The position numbers and the translations under genes were made by a program. From the NCBI RefSeq assembly GCF_000152705.1, contig NZ_CH672413.1, positions 3,937,046-4,001,045 of the forward strand: a stretch of 64,000 bases of DNA, in the 5' to 3' direction. Origin of the DNA: Janibacter sp. HTCC2649. Its GTDB lineage: Bacteria > Actinomycetota > Actinomycetes > Actinomycetales > Dermatophilaceae. The first letter of the stretch is position 1, and every line of letters starts with the position of its first letter. The notes under the pieces are model-generated. The model was not told where the DNA came from and ran no database searches. It worked only from the letters and a program-made list of their open reading frames with translations. Below are positions 30,664 to 39,844 of the stretch, in pieces.

Positions 30664-30708
30664 CTTCTCCTTTCAGTTCCGTTGTGGCACAGCATCATTG
30701 ACCCACCT

Positions 30709-30756
30709 CACGTATGCCGTGTGGTCACCTCTCAAGGTGATGACACGGCATACGTG
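30709..30756 (+). terminator. Hairpin with inverted GTATGCCG pair after serA
   Basis: CACGTATGCCGTGT (30709-30722) pairs perfectly with ACACGGCATACGTG (30743-30756), and the stem continues inward as TCACCT/AGGTGA. A TTT follows. It separates serA from the HU gene. Confidence 0.75.
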
Positions 30757-30834
30757 TTTCTGCCCGATGTCAGGGAATGTCGGTGCTTGTGCTTATCGTG
30801 GGCCGTCACTGACCACGCTTACTCAGGAGAATTT

Positions 30835-31113
30835 GTGAACCGTACGGATCTCAAGAACAAGGTTGTCGACAAGGCAGAGCTCAGCGGCGCTGACGCTGAC
30901 CGCGCCATCGACGCCGTCCTCGGCGCCATCACCGACGCGCTCGTCGCCGGTGACAAGGTGTCGCTCCCGGGCTTCGGCATCTTCGAGACGCGCGAGCGCG
31001 CCGCCCGCACCGGTCGCAACCCGCAGACCGGCGAGGCTCTCGAGATCAAGGCCAGCACTGCTGCCGCGTTCAAGCCGGCCGCCGAGCTCAAGCGCAAGCT
31101 TGCCAAGAGCTGA
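30835..31113 (+). CDS. HU-family nucleoid protein
   Basis: The 92-residue product is a standard HU/IHF protein: an N-terminal helix (TDLKNKVVDKAELSG), VSLPGFGIFETRERAARTGRNPQTGE covering the DNA-embracing arm (read here in two parts around residue 45-70), and the C-terminal helix FKPAAELKRKLAKS. It lacks the long Lys/Ala-rich tail of mycobacterial HupB, so it resembles the short HupA type of streptomycetes. GTG 30835 follows AGGAGA. Motif hairpins lie on both sides, so it is transcribed alone. Confidence 0.94.
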   Translation: MNRTDLKNKVVDKAELSGADADRAIDAVLGAITDALVAGDKVSLPGFGIFETRERAARTGRNPQTGEALEIKASTAAAFKPAAELKRKLAKS

Positions 31114-31124
31114 CCAAGCCCCAT

Positions 31125-31170
31125 CACGTATGCCGTGTGCTCACCTCAGGGTGAGTGCGCGGCATTCGTG
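31125..31170 (+). terminator. Hairpin with GTATGCCG after the HU gene
   Basis: CACGTATGCCGTGTGCTCACC (31125-31145, shown as the arm) pairs with 31149-31170, which carries GCGGCATTCGTG, one base off the octamer. The arm is nearly identical to the serA hairpin arm. Confidence 0.7.
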
Positions 31171-31262
31171 CGTTGCGGGGGAGATGGCCCGGCGACTCGG
31201 CCTGACGCTGAGATGGCGTCTCAGTACGTGAGCAGCCTCTTCCCGATAGTTGGACGTCCTCA

Positions 31263-31274
31263 TAACCTCGAAGC
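31263..31274 (+). promoter_or_regulatory. Leaderless promoter -10 of the MQRQVGLLI peptide
   Basis: TAACCT (31263-31268), six bases, ATG 31275. No strong -35 is seen at the expected distance. Confidence 0.45.
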
Positions 31275-31325
31275 ATGCAGCGGCAGGTAGGTCTTCTCAT
31301 TGCCAGCCGCGGCGAGGTTCGGTAG
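31275..31325 (+). CDS. 16-residue leader peptide with Leu-Leu-Ile codons
   Basis: The ORF encodes MQRQVGLLIASRGEVR. It follows the TANNNT-N6-ATG layout exactly, and its middle codons are Val-Gly-Leu-Leu-Ile. It lies 110 bases upstream of a second tiny ORF (31436) and 340 bases upstream of leuB. It could be an upstream ORF controlling the 26-residue gene or a leader peptide for leuB. It is too short for ordinary gene finding, and its existence rests on start layout and codon content only. Confidence 0.4.
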   Translation: MQRQVGLLIASRGEVR

Positions 31326-31435
31326 TCAGCTCCCTCGTCGCGGAGACCCCGTGACGCCCGCTGACCGGTTCGCCCACACCACGGGCTGGAGCCGACCGTC
31401 CCACCCACATCTCGAGTTTTGAAGGACTGAACACC

Positions 31436-31516
31436 ATGAGCGAAGAAGCCAAGGCAGCACAGCAGGCACTGCAGGAGTCGTTGGACCTGCGCGACCAGGA
31501 CCACACCGACGCCTGA
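31436..31516 (+). CDS. 26-residue acidic small protein, unknown
   Basis: The ORF starts at ATG 31436, eight bases after GAAGGA, and encodes a helical, charged peptide starting MSEEAKAAQQALQES and ending DHTDA. Codons are native (CTG, GAC, GAG, ACC). A strong terminator follows 14 bases after the stop, so the transcript would serve this peptide alone. The roughly 110-base stretch between the upstream 16-codon ORF and this start is GC-rich and probably structured. I do not recognise the peptide. The long leader suggests post-transcriptional control. Confidence 0.5.
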   Translation: MSEEAKAAQQALQESLDLRDQDHTDA

Positions 31517-31530
31517 CCCTCTCCTCACCT

Positions 31531-31568
31531 GCGAAACCCCGCCGAGCCCTGTGCTGGCGGGGTTTCGC
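31531..31568 (+). terminator. Hairpin terminator after the 26-residue ORF
   Basis: GCGAAACCCCGCC (31531-31543) pairs perfectly with 31556-31568 across a 12-base loop. The lower stem supplies TTTC rather than a long T tract. It lies 50 bases before leuB and could also act as an attenuator for it. Confidence 0.7.
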
Positions 31569-31606
31569 ATTGTGGGACCACGGTCCCGCATTCCGAGATC
31601 ACTTTC

Positions 31607-31618
31607 TAAGGTGTGAGC
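31607..31618 (+). promoter_or_regulatory. Leaderless promoter -10 of leuB
   Basis: TAAGGT (31607-31612), six bases (GTGAGC), ATG 31619. The layout selects ATG 31619 over the GTG at 31613. Confidence 0.55.
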
Positions 31619-32698
31619 ATGACGCAGAGCAGTGCAGGGGACATCGCCTCCAAGGACATCAACCTCGCGGTCATTGCCGGTGACGGCATTGGGCCCGAGG
31701 TCGTCACCGAGGGCCTCAAGGTCCTCGAGGCCGTGACCGGCGGCAGCGGCACCAAGGTGACCAGCACGGCATACGACCTCGGCGCGAAGCGCTGGAACGC
31801 CACCGGTGAGACTCTCCCCGAGAGCGTGCTCGACGAGCTGCGCGGCCACGACGTCATCCTGCTCGGCGCCATCGGGGACCCGAGCGTCCCAAGTGGTGTC
31901 CTCGAGCGCGGCATCCTGCTGCCGCTGCGCTTCGCCCTCGACCACTTCGTCAACCTCCGCCCGGCCAAGCTCTTCCCGGGCGTCGAGAGCCCGCTCGCCG
32001 TGGACCGCGTCGCCCCGGGTGGCATCGACTTCGTCGTCGTGCGCGAGGGCACCGAGGGGCCCTACGTGGGCAACGGCGGCGCCCTGCGCACCGGCACCCC
32101 GCACGAGATCGCGACCGAGGTCAGCGTCAACACCCGGTTCGGTGTCGAGCGCGTCGTGCGCGAGGCGTTTGCCCGTGCCCAGGCCCGCCCGCGCAAGCAC
32201 CTCACACTCGTCCACAAGCACAACGTCCTCACCCACGCCGGGCACCTGTGGCGACGCACTGTCGACGAGGTCGGCACCGAGTTCCCGGACGTCGAGATCG
32301 CCTACCAGCACGTCGACGCCGCGACGATCTTCCTCGTGACCGACCCGGGTCGCTTCGACGTCATCGTCACCGACAACCTCTTCGGCGACATCATCACCGA
32401 CATTGCTGCTGCCATCGCCGGTGGCATCGGCCTCGCGGCGAGTGGCAACATCAACCCGACCGGGTCGGCGCCGAGCATGTTCGAGCCGGTCCACGGCTCC
32501 GCGCCCGACATCGCCGGCCAGGGCAAGGCCGACCCGACGGCGACGATTCTCTCCGTCGCGATGCTCCTGGAGCACCTGGGTCGCACCGACGAAGCAGGAC
32601 GGGTCGAGGCCGCAGTCGCCGCCGATCTTGGCGCGCGCGGCCGCGAGGTACGCACGACGAGCGCCATCGGTGACGCCGTCACCGCGCGCCTGTCATAG
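31619..32698 (+). CDS. leuB: 3-isopropylmalate dehydrogenase
   Basis: LeuB oxidatively decarboxylates 3-isopropylmalate in leucine synthesis. The 359-residue protein has the beta-decarboxylating dehydrogenase plan: [12 protein letters not shown] near residue 17, [19 protein letters not shown] near 100 (substrate Arg residues), [13 protein letters not shown] near 142 and the NAD-binding [16 protein letters not shown] near 296. Tartrate or isocitrate dehydrogenase relatives share these motifs, but location between serA and ilvE supports LeuB. It is followed by ilvE 67 bases on, probably as an operon. Confidence 0.92.
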   Translation: MTQSSAGDIASKDINLAVIAGDGIGPEVVTEGLKVLEAVTGGSGTKVTSTAYDLGAKRWNATGETLPESVLDELRGHDVILLGAIGDPSVPSGVLERGILLPLRFALDHFVNLRPAKLFPGVESPLAVDRVAPGGIDFVVVREGTEGPYVGNGGALRTGTPHEIATEVSVNTRFGVERVVREAFARAQARPRKHLTLVHKHNVLTHAGHLWRRTVDEVGTEFPDVEIAYQHVDAATIFLVTDPGRFDVIVTDNLFGDIITDIAAAIAGGIGLAASGNINPTGSAPSMFEPVHGSAPDIAGQGKADPTATILSVAMLLEHLGRTDEAGRVEAAVAADLGARGREVRTTSAIGDAVTARLS

Positions 32699-32765
32699 GC
32701 TCAGCCACAAGCCGCAGCGAGTCTCGCACTGCCGTTTGCACCCGCTCTTGGAAGGACCCCCTGAG

Positions 32766-33863
32766 ATGACCGACCTCTCGTTCAGCGTCGAGCGACGTCC
32801 GGACCCCGTGAGCGACGAGCGTCGCGCCGAGATCCACGCCAGGCCCGGATTCGGTGTCCACTTCACCGACCACATGGCCACGGCCACGTGGACCAAGGAC
32901 GGTGGCTGGCACGACGGTCGCGTCGTGCCCTATGGCCCGATCCAGATCATGCCGAGCGCTGCAGTGCTGCACTACGCCCAGGAGATCTTCGAGGGCATGA
33001 AGGCCTACCGCCACGAGGACGGCTCGGTGTGGACCTTCCGGCCCGAGGCCAACGCCGCCCGCATGGCGCGCAGTGCTCGCCGCCTGGCCCTGCCCGAGAT
33101 CTCCGAGGCCGACTTCATCGGCTCGCTCAAGGCGCTGCTCTCCGTCGACTCGGCCTGGGTCCCGCCGGCCGATGGCAGTGAGGCCAGCCTCTACCTGCGC
33201 CCGTTCATGTACGCATCCGAGGCGTTCCTCGGCGTCCGCCCGGCCAACGAGGTCACCTACACGGTCATCGCGTCGCCCGCTGGTCCCTACTTCCCGGGCG
33301 GCCTCAAGCCGGTGACCCTGTGGATCTCGCAGGACTACGCCCGTGCCGGTGCCGGTGGCACCGGCAACGCGAAGTGCGGTGGCAACTACGCCTCGTCCCT
33401 CGCCGGTCAGCTCGAGGGCATCGAGAACGGCTGCGACCAGGCGGTCTTCCTCGACTCGGGGACGCAGCAGAACATCGAGGAGCTCGGTGGGATGAACCTC
33501 TTCATCCTCACCAAGGACGGCGAGCTCATCACGCCCGAGCTCACGGGCTCGATCCTCGAGGGCATCACCCGCAGCTCGATCCTCGAGCTCGCCAAGGACC
33601 TCGACCTCACGCCGGTCGAGCGCACGGTGCCGATCCAGGAGTGGAAGGACGGCGTGGCCTCCGGCGACATCGTCGAGATCTTCGCCTGCGGCACGGCAGC
33701 CGTCATCACGCCGGTCGGTGAGCTCCGCTGGGAGGGTGGCTCGGCCCCCGCCGTCGGTGGACCCGAAGGTGGCGAGGTCACGCGCACCATTCGCTCGCGC
33801 CTCCTCGACATCCAGTACGGCCGCGCCGAGGACACCCGAGGCTGGCTCACCCGGCTCGCCTGA
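32766..33863 (+). CDS. ilvE: Branched-chain amino acid aminotransferase
   Basis: IlvE transfers the amino group from glutamate to the oxoacids of Val, Leu and Ile. The 365-residue type II form has the class IV signature: EIFEGMKAYRHEDG near residue 75, RPFMYASE near 145, the PLP lysine K203 in GNAKCGGNYA, and EELGGMNLF near 240. ATG 32766 follows GGAAGGACC; the open frame upstream lies in leuB. It is the last gene of the leuB-ilvE unit. Confidence 0.95.
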   Translation: MTDLSFSVERRPDPVSDERRAEIHARPGFGVHFTDHMATATWTKDGGWHDGRVVPYGPIQIMPSAAVLHYAQEIFEGMKAYRHEDGSVWTFRPEANAARMARSARRLALPEISEADFIGSLKALLSVDSAWVPPADGSEASLYLRPFMYASEAFLGVRPANEVTYTVIASPAGPYFPGGLKPVTLWISQDYARAGAGGTGNAKCGGNYASSLAGQLEGIENGCDQAVFLDSGTQQNIEELGGMNLFILTKDGELITPELTGSILEGITRSSILELAKDLDLTPVERTVPIQEWKDGVASGDIVEIFACGTAAVITPVGELRWEGGSAPAVGGPEGGEVTRTIRSRLLDIQYGRAEDTRGWLTRLA

Positions 33864-34061
33864 GCTGTCTGCCGCACCGGCCGCACCGGGCGCCACCGGA
33901 CTGCGTTGCCCGGACCCAAAGGTCCGCTTCGACGCCATAACTGCATCGGCGACCGCCATATCCGTGTGTCGTGGGTCACTCCGGGTCTACTATCGGCTCA
34001 ACTTCAGACCGAAGTCGATGGTCAAGTCTCAAGGCTCAGTGTGTGGGCAAGGAGTGCGCGC

Positions 34062-35651
34062 ATGTCCGATGTGACCGAAATGTCCGACGACGAACGCCGC
34101 CTGGCGGAGCTCGGCTACAAGCAGGAACTTCACCGATCGTGGTCGGGATTCTCCAACTTCGCGATCTCCTTCTCGATCATCTCGATCCTGGCTGGGTGCT
34201 TCACGACCTTCGGCCAGGCCTGGAGCAACGGTGGCCCGGTGGCCATCTCCTGGGGCTGGCCGCTGATCTCGGTGTTCATCCTCATCATCGGCTTCACGAT
34301 GTCCGAGCTCGTCTCGGCCTATCCGACGTCCGGTGGCATCTACTGGTGGGCAGCGAAGCTCGGCGGTCCTGCCGCGGGCTTCTTCACCGGGTGGCTCAAC
34401 CTCATCGGCCTCATCGCCGTGACCGCGTCGGTGGCCTACGGCGCCGCCAACTTCGTCGACATCATGATCGGGCTGTTCTCCGAGGACTACGCGGCGAACT
34501 GGAGCCTGACCCGCGTCTTCATCATCTTCGTGGTGATCCTCGTCCTCGCGGCCGTGGTCAACATCTTCTCCAGCCACCTGCTCGCCGTCATCAACAACGT
34601 CTCCGTCTGGTGGCACGTGGCCGGCGCGGCGATCGTCATCCTCATCCTCGTGTTCGTCCCCGACCACCACCAGGACCTCGGGTTCGTCTTCACCGAGCGC
34701 ATCAACAACTCCGGGTATGCCGCGGGGTCGGCGAGCGGTGCCACCTACTGGTTCCTCGTCCTTCCACTCGGCTTCCTGCTGACGCAGTACACGATCACCG
34801 GATTCGACGCCTCGGCCCACCTCTCCGAGGAGACGCAGTCGGCGTCGAACGCTGCGGCCAAAGGCATCTGGCGCTCAATCGCGTACTCCGCGGTCGGCGG
34901 GTGGTTCCTGTTGCTCGCCCTCCTGTTCGCCGTCCAGGACAAGGACGCCGTCACGACCGGGATCAACCAGGGCCTCTACGGCTCGGACGTGATCCTCGGC
35001 CAGTCGCTCAGCACGTTCTGGCACGCGACGGTCATCGTCATCTCGGCGTTCGGGCAGCTGTTCTGCGCGACGGCCTGCCTCACCAGTGCCTCGCGCATGG
35101 GTTTTGCCTTCAGCCGGGACGGCGCCATCCCCGGGTCGCGCATCTGGGCCAAGGTCACCGAGCGCAAGGTTCCGGCCAACGCGGTCATGGGTGCCGCACT
35201 CGTGGCGGGACTCATCACGCTGCCGGCTCTCATCGAGGTCAACTTCGGCACCGAGGAGGCGCCCATCATCCTGCCGACGGCGTTCTATGCCGTGGTCTCG
35301 GTCGCGGTGATCGGGCTCTACCTCGCCTTCCTCATCCCGATCTGGCTGCGCTGGAAGATGGGTGACGCCTTCGTTCCGGGAAGCTGGAACAACGGCCAGA
35401 AGTACAAGTGGATGAACCTCGTGGCGGTCGCCGAGATCGCGATCATCTGCGTCTACTTCATCCTTCCGCTCTATCCGTCGGGGTGGCCGGGCCACAAGGA
35501 CTTCGCCTGGAAGTTCGTCAACTACGCGCCCATCCTCACCATCGGGTCGCTCATCCTGCTGGCCATCTGGTGGCAGCTGTCGGCGCGCAAGTGGTTCACC
35601 GGTCCGAAGCACACGATCGACAAGGCGGTCATCGACGCGTTCACCGAGTGA
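34062..35651 (+). CDS. APC-superfamily amine/amino acid permease
   Basis: This integral membrane protein of 529 residues and about 12 helices belongs to the amino acid/choline/GABA transporter group. It opens with ELGYKQELHRSWSGFSNFA, typical of this subgroup, followed by TM1 (ISFSIISILAGCFTTFG) and TM2-3 with ELVSAYPTSGGIYWWAAKLGG. GABA, choline or ethanolamine are usual substrates. Its GTGA overlap with the kinase gene and co-directional amine genes point to uptake of the pathway's amine. GTG-rich upstream sequence (33864-34061) should hold the cluster promoter; no operator was identified. ATG 34062 is preceded by GGAG. Confidence 0.88.
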   Translation: MSDVTEMSDDERRLAELGYKQELHRSWSGFSNFAISFSIISILAGCFTTFGQAWSNGGPVAISWGWPLISVFILIIGFTMSELVSAYPTSGGIYWWAAKLGGPAAGFFTGWLNLIGLIAVTASVAYGAANFVDIMIGLFSEDYAANWSLTRVFIIFVVILVLAAVVNIFSSHLLAVINNVSVWWHVAGAAIVILILVFVPDHHQDLGFVFTERINNSGYAAGSASGATYWFLVLPLGFLLTQYTITGFDASAHLSEETQSASNAAAKGIWRSIAYSAVGGWFLLLALLFAVQDKDAVTTGINQGLYGSDVILGQSLSTFWHATVIVISAFGQLFCATACLTSASRMGFAFSRDGAIPGSRIWAKVTERKVPANAVMGAALVAGLITLPALIEVNFGTEEAPIILPTAFYAVVSVAVIGLYLAFLIPIWLRWKMGDAFVPGSWNNGQKYKWMNLVAVAEIAIICVYFILPLYPSGWPGHKDFAWKFVNYAPILTIGSLILLAIWWQLSARKWFTGPKHTIDKAVIDAFTE

Positions 35652-36562
35652 ACGACAACCGGCTCGACGCGGCCCTCGCCCAGCTCACGTGGCTGGGCGA
35701 GGATCGCGTCGTGTCCGAACTCCCCGGTGGACTCACGAACCACAACTACCGGGTTCGTTCTGCGGGCCATGACGTCGTCGTCCGGATTTCTTCGTCCGAC
35801 AGCGGTCTGCTCGGAGTGGATCGCGAGCACGAGTGGCTCAACTCGCGAACCGCCGCCGAGGCTGGGGTCGGGGCTCCCGTGGTCGACTACCTTCCCGGCC
35901 GGGGTGTCCTTGTCGTGCAGTTCCTTCCAGGGCGCACGTATGCCGCCCGCGACGTGGGTGAGAACCTCCCGCGAATCGTGGAGGCCGTTCACAAAATCCA
36001 CTCCAGTCCTCCTTTCGCGAACCGCTTCGACATGTTCGCGACCCAACGGGCGTATGCCGCGATCGTCAGCCAGCGCGGCTTCGCGGTGCCCTCTGACTAC
36101 GCGTCCCACGGGGCCCGGATGGCTCAGGTCGAGGCAGCGCTGCAGTGCCATCCCGAGCCTTTGGTGCCCTGTCACAACGACCTCCTTGCCGCGAACGTCC
36201 TCGACGACGGGGGTGCGCTGCGGATCATCGACTACGAGTACGCCGGGATGAACGAACCGGCTTTCGAGCTGGGGAATCTGATCAACGAGTCGCAGCTCGA
36301 CCACGATCACCTCGTCGAGCTGGTGGGCCTCTACTACGGGCGTGTCTCGCACCACCTCCTGGCTCGCGCCGAGCTCTGGGGACTCACGGGGCGCTACGCC
36401 TGGACCCTGTGGGGTGCCATCCAGTACGGCGTCTCCGACGTCGACCACGACTTCTGGGACTTCACGCTCGAACGTCAGGCGCTCGCCTCCGAGCTGCTCA
36501 CCAGCTCACGCCTCGACGCTCTGCTCGACCAGGCCGCCGCCCTTGAGGAGGACCACGCGTGA
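35648..36562 (+). CDS. Choline/ethanolamine kinase-like phosphotransferase
   Basis: The 304-residue protein has the aminoglycoside phosphotransferase/choline kinase fold: GGLTNHNYRV (nucleotide loop) near residue 28, PCHNDLLAANVL (Brenner motif with catalytic Asp) near 175, and IIDYEYAGMN (metal-binding Asp) near 197. Glu-Tyr-Ala-Gly after that Asp is characteristic of choline/ethanolamine kinases and LicA. It overlaps both neighbours by GTGA (35648 and 36559), so it is translationally coupled between permease and oxidoreductase. Phosphorylation of the imported amino alcohol is the likely role. Confidence 0.82.
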   Translation: MNDNRLDAALAQLTWLGEDRVVSELPGGLTNHNYRVRSAGHDVVVRISSSDSGLLGVDREHEWLNSRTAAEAGVGAPVVDYLPGRGVLVVQFLPGRTYAARDVGENLPRIVEAVHKIHSSPPFANRFDMFATQRAYAAIVSQRGFAVPSDYASHGARMAQVEAALQCHPEPLVPCHNDLLAANVLDDGGALRIIDYEYAGMNEPAFELGNLINESQLDHDHLVELVGLYYGRVSHHLLARAELWGLTGRYAWTLWGAIQYGVSDVDHDFWDFTLERQALASELLTSSRLDALLDQAAALEEDHA

Positions 36563-39027
36563 GCTCCGTGACGGTGCTCCCCGGGCGCGCCCGCGTCGTC
36601 ATCATCGGCGGCGGCATCATCGGGTGCAGCGTCGCTTATCACCTGGCCCATCTCGGCTGGACCGATGTCGTCCTCCTCGAGCAGGGCTCTCTCTCCTGTG
36701 GCACGACGTGGCACGCGGCCGGACTCGTCGGCCAGCTGCGCGCGACCGAGGCGAGCACCCGGCTGGTGCAGTACTCCACCGACCTCTATTCACGACTCGA
36801 GGCCGAGACGGGTCTCGGCACGGGTTATCGGGTCACGGGCGGACTCACCCTCGCCCGGTCCGGCGACCGCATGACCCAGCTGCGGCGCACGGCAGCCAGC
36901 GCAGCGGCATACGGGCTGGACTGTGAGCTCCTCACAGCGGGACAGGCGGCCGAACGCTACCCGCTCATCCGTTCGGACGACCTCGCCGGAGCCATCTGGC
37001 TCCCGGGGGACGGGAAGGCCAACCCGACCGACCTCACCCAGGCGTTGGCCAAGGGGGCGCGCCAGCTCGGCGTCACCGTCACCGAGCGGGCCCGCGTGAC
37101 CGCGGTCCACGCCGACAAGGGTCGGGCCACCGGCGTCCGCGTCGAGCACGACGGTGACGTCGTCGACGTTGAGGCCGACGTGGTCGTCAACTGCGCCGGG
37201 CAGTGGGCCAACGCCGTCGGCGCGATGGCGGGCGTCAATGTGCCGCTGCACTCCGCCGAGCACTTCTACGTCGTCACCGACCAGATCGAGGGCGTGCACC
37301 GGGACCTTCCGGTGCTGCGAGACCCCGACGGCTACACCTACGTCAAGGAGGAGGTGGGGGGCCTTCTCGTCGGTGGGTTCGAGCCGGAGGCCAAGCCATG
37401 GGTGTCACCCGACCAGCTGCCGCACCCCTTCGAGTTCCAGCTGCTCGACGAGGACTGGGAACACTTCGGGATCCTCATGGACAGCGCCATCCACCGGCTA
37501 CCCGTCCTCGCCGAGACGGGGATCCGCAAGTTCTACAACGGCCCCGAGAGCTTCACCCCCGACAACCAGTTCATCATCGGCGAGGCGCCGGAGGTGGCTG
37601 GCTTCTTCGTCGCCGCCGGGTTCAACTCGGTGGGCATCGCCTCGGCCGGGGGTGCGGGTCGCGCGCTCGCGGAGTGGATCGTCGAGGGCGGCCCGACGAT
37701 GGACCTCATCAGTGCGGACATCCGCCGGTTCTCGCCCCTGGCCGGCAACCACACGTGGTTGCGCGAGCGGGTCGTGGAGGTCCTCGGGCTCCACTACGCC
37801 GTGCCGTGGCCCAACCGGGAGCTCGAGTCGGGAAGGCCCATGCGGCGTTCACCGGTGCATGACGAGGTCGTGGGTCAAGGGGCGGTGTTGGGCACGCGGA
37901 ACCACTGGGAGCGGCCCAATGTCTTTGCGCCACAGGGGATTCCGGCGGTCCTGAACTACTCGTGGGAGCGGCCCGACTGGGTGGACTGGTGCGTCTTCGA
38001 ACAGGTGGCCTGCCGCACCTCGGTGGCGGTGTTCGACCAGACCTCGTTCTCGAAGTACGCCGTCGCGGGCGCAGACGCTGCGAGCACCCTGCAGTGGCTG
38101 TGCACGGCGGACGTCGACGTCCCCGTGGGCCGCACTGTCTACACGGCCATGCTCAACGCCCGCGGGACCTACGAGGCCGACGTCACCGTGACCCGTGTTG
38201 GAGCCCAGGAGTTCCTCGTCGTGAGCAGCGCCGCCACGACCGATCGGGACCTCGACTGGATGCGGCGGCACGCGCCGATCGGCGCAGCAGTGACGGTGAC
38301 CGACCTCACCAGCGCGATGGCGGTCTTCGGTGTCATGGGTCCGCGATCACGCGAGCTCTTGAGTGCTCTGTCTCCGGACGACTTCTCCGACACGGCCTTC
38401 CCCTTCGCGACGAGCCGGGACGTTCGGTTGGGCCGGGCGACGGTGCGGGCCACCCGGATCACGTATGTCGGCGAACTGGGCTGGGAGCTCTACGTCCCGA
38501 CGGACTTGGCCGCTGGCGTGTTCGGCGGCGTGGGTGGCGTGGAGGTCGTCCCGGCCGGCTACTACGCCATCGAGGCGATGCGCCTCGAGAAGGGCTACCG
38601 CGCCTTCGCACGCGAGCTCACGACGGACTGGGGTCCGGTCGAGGCGGGGCTGACCTTCGCGTGCAAGCTCAGGACGAGCATCGACTTCCTCGGTCGGGAA
38701 GAGGTGGAACGGGCGAAGGCGCGAGGGCCGGAGCGACGGGTCGCGTCGGTCGTCGTCGCTGACCCCACGGCGTACCTCTGGGGTGGCGAGCTGGTGCTGC
38801 GCGACGGACTGCCCGCGGGCCAGGTCACGTCGGCCGGGTGGGGAGCGGCGCTCGGTCGCAGTGTGGGCCTCGCCCTCGTCGGTGACCGTGCCAGCGGGAC
38901 GGCCACCGCCGACTGGATCGCGTCCGGGCGGTGGCAGGTCGACCTCGCCGGCGAGCGGCTCGACGCGCAGGTGACGCTGCGTCCGCCGTTCGACCCTGAC
39001 TCGCTGCGGCTCGGACGGGGTGTGTGA
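36559..39027 (+). CDS. FAD-dependent dimethylglycine/sarcosine dehydrogenase-like protein with GcvT domain
   Basis: The 822-residue protein fuses a DAO-type FAD domain (VVIIGGGIIGCSVAYHLA near residue 14) to a C-terminal folate-binding GcvT/aminomethyltransferase module (from about 460, including FDQTSFSKYAVAG and AMRLEKGYRAFARELT). The motif GTTWHAAGL near 52 carries the histidine that covalently binds FAD in dimethylglycine and sarcosine dehydrogenases. Such enzymes oxidatively demethylate N-methyl amines and pass the methylene to tetrahydrofolate. It is coupled to the kinase gene and lies 54 bases before the GntR gene. The substrate in this cluster is not known. Confidence 0.87.
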   Translation: MSSVTVLPGRARVVIIGGGIIGCSVAYHLAHLGWTDVVLLEQGSLSCGTTWHAAGLVGQLRATEASTRLVQYSTDLYSRLEAETGLGTGYRVTGGLTLARSGDRMTQLRRTAASAAAYGLDCELLTAGQAAERYPLIRSDDLAGAIWLPGDGKANPTDLTQALAKGARQLGVTVTERARVTAVHADKGRATGVRVEHDGDVVDVEADVVVNCAGQWANAVGAMAGVNVPLHSAEHFYVVTDQIEGVHRDLPVLRDPDGYTYVKEEVGGLLVGGFEPEAKPWVSPDQLPHPFEFQLLDEDWEHFGILMDSAIHRLPVLAETGIRKFYNGPESFTPDNQFIIGEAPEVAGFFVAAGFNSVGIASAGGAGRALAEWIVEGGPTMDLISADIRRFSPLAGNHTWLRERVVEVLGLHYAVPWPNRELESGRPMRRSPVHDEVVGQGAVLGTRNHWERPNVFAPQGIPAVLNYSWERPDWVDWCVFEQVACRTSVAVFDQTSFSKYAVAGADAASTLQWLCTADVDVPVGRTVYTAMLNARGTYEADVTVTRVGAQEFLVVSSAATTDRDLDWMRRHAPIGAAVTVTDLTSAMAVFGVMGPRSRELLSALSPDDFSDTAFPFATSRDVRLGRATVRATRITYVGELGWELYVPTDLAAGVFGGVGGVEVVPAGYYAIEAMRLEKGYRAFARELTTDWGPVEAGLTFACKLRTSIDFLGREEVERAKARGPERRVASVVVADPTAYLWGGELVLRDGLPAGQVTSAGWGAALGRSVGLALVGDRASGTATADWIASGRWQVDLAGERLDAQVTLRPPFDPDSLRLGRGV

Positions 39028-39081
39028 CATGATGGAATGGTTCATTCACGGACCTTTGATGTCGGGCAGGGGAGTTGACGC

Positions 39082-39828
39082 ATGGACGCGATGAGAGCCT
39101 TCGACAAGGCCTCGCTCCCCGATGTCGTGCTCCAGCCCTCGGCCGGCAACGCCTTCGAGAACACCGTCGAGCAACTGGCCCGGGCGATCCGACTCGGCGT
39201 CCTGGCCAACGGTGAGCAGCTGCCTCCCGAACGAGAGCTCGCCGAGCGTCTCGGAGTCGCCCGCAACACCCTGCGCGACGCCATCGCCGCCTTGCGCGAG
39301 AGCGGGCTCGTGACGACCAAACGGGGCCGTGGCGGTGGAACGTGGGTCACGTATGCCGCGCAGTTCCCTGCCGCTTCGACCGCCGCGCCCAAGGGTGCCT
39401 TCGTCCGCAGCGGCGCGGCTCTCGCCGACGCCATCGACTTCCGTCGGGTCGTCGAGCCCGGCGCGGCCTGGTTGACCGCCACCCGCTCACTGGCTCGCGA
39501 CCAAAGGGTCTGGCTCACCGACAGCCTGCGTGAGGTCGACGAGGCTCCCGATGACGCCGAGCGCCGGGTCGCGGACTCACGACTCCACCTCGCCATCGCG
39601 GCCTTGTCCGGTTCGCCCATGCTCATTGACGCCGTGACGCGTTCACAGGCGGCCCTGCACGAGATGCTGACCGCCATTCCGGTGCTGCGGCGCAACATCG
39701 AGCACTCGGACCAGCAACACCACGACATCGTCGACGCCATCCTTCGCGGTGACGCCGAACGCGCCAGGACTGTCATGGAGGAGCACTGCGACGCGACCTC
39801 CGCCCTGCTCAGAGGACTCATCGGATGA
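39082..39828 (+). CDS. GntR-family (FadR-like) transcriptional regulator
   Basis: The 248-residue protein has an N-terminal winged helix (ENTVEQLARAIRLGVLANGEQLPPERELAERLG, read in two parts; recognition helix VARNTLRDAIAALRESG near residue 55) and a C-terminal FCD ligand-binding domain with RRVVEPGAAWLTA, ADSRLHLAIAALSG (metal-binding His/Asp) and HHDIVDAILRGDAERA. FadR-type GntR proteins respond to carboxylates or amines. It lies inside the amine cluster, 16 bases before the glutamine-synthetase-like gene, and is the probable local regulator. It is weakly comparable to the GntR gene beside streptomycete glnA4. Confidence 0.88.
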   Translation: MDAMRAFDKASLPDVVLQPSAGNAFENTVEQLARAIRLGVLANGEQLPPERELAERLGVARNTLRDAIAALRESGLVTTKRGRGGGTWVTYAAQFPAASTAAPKGAFVRSGAALADAIDFRRVVEPGAAWLTATRSLARDQRVWLTDSLREVDEAPDDAERRVADSRLHLAIAALSGSPMLIDAVTRSQAALHEMLTAIPVLRRNIEHSDQQHHDIVDAILRGDAERARTVMEEHCDATSALLRGLIG

Positions 39829-39844
39829 CGAAGGAGATCAAGGC

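Noticed and set aside
31171-31435. Known riboswitch upstream of the 26-residue ORF
   Set aside because: The region looks structured, but I could not match conserved elements of any riboswitch class I know. It is reported as a leader candidate only.
33864-34061. GntR operator upstream of the amine cluster
   Set aside because: No convincing TGGT-N-ACCA-type palindrome was found in the 198 bases before the permease.
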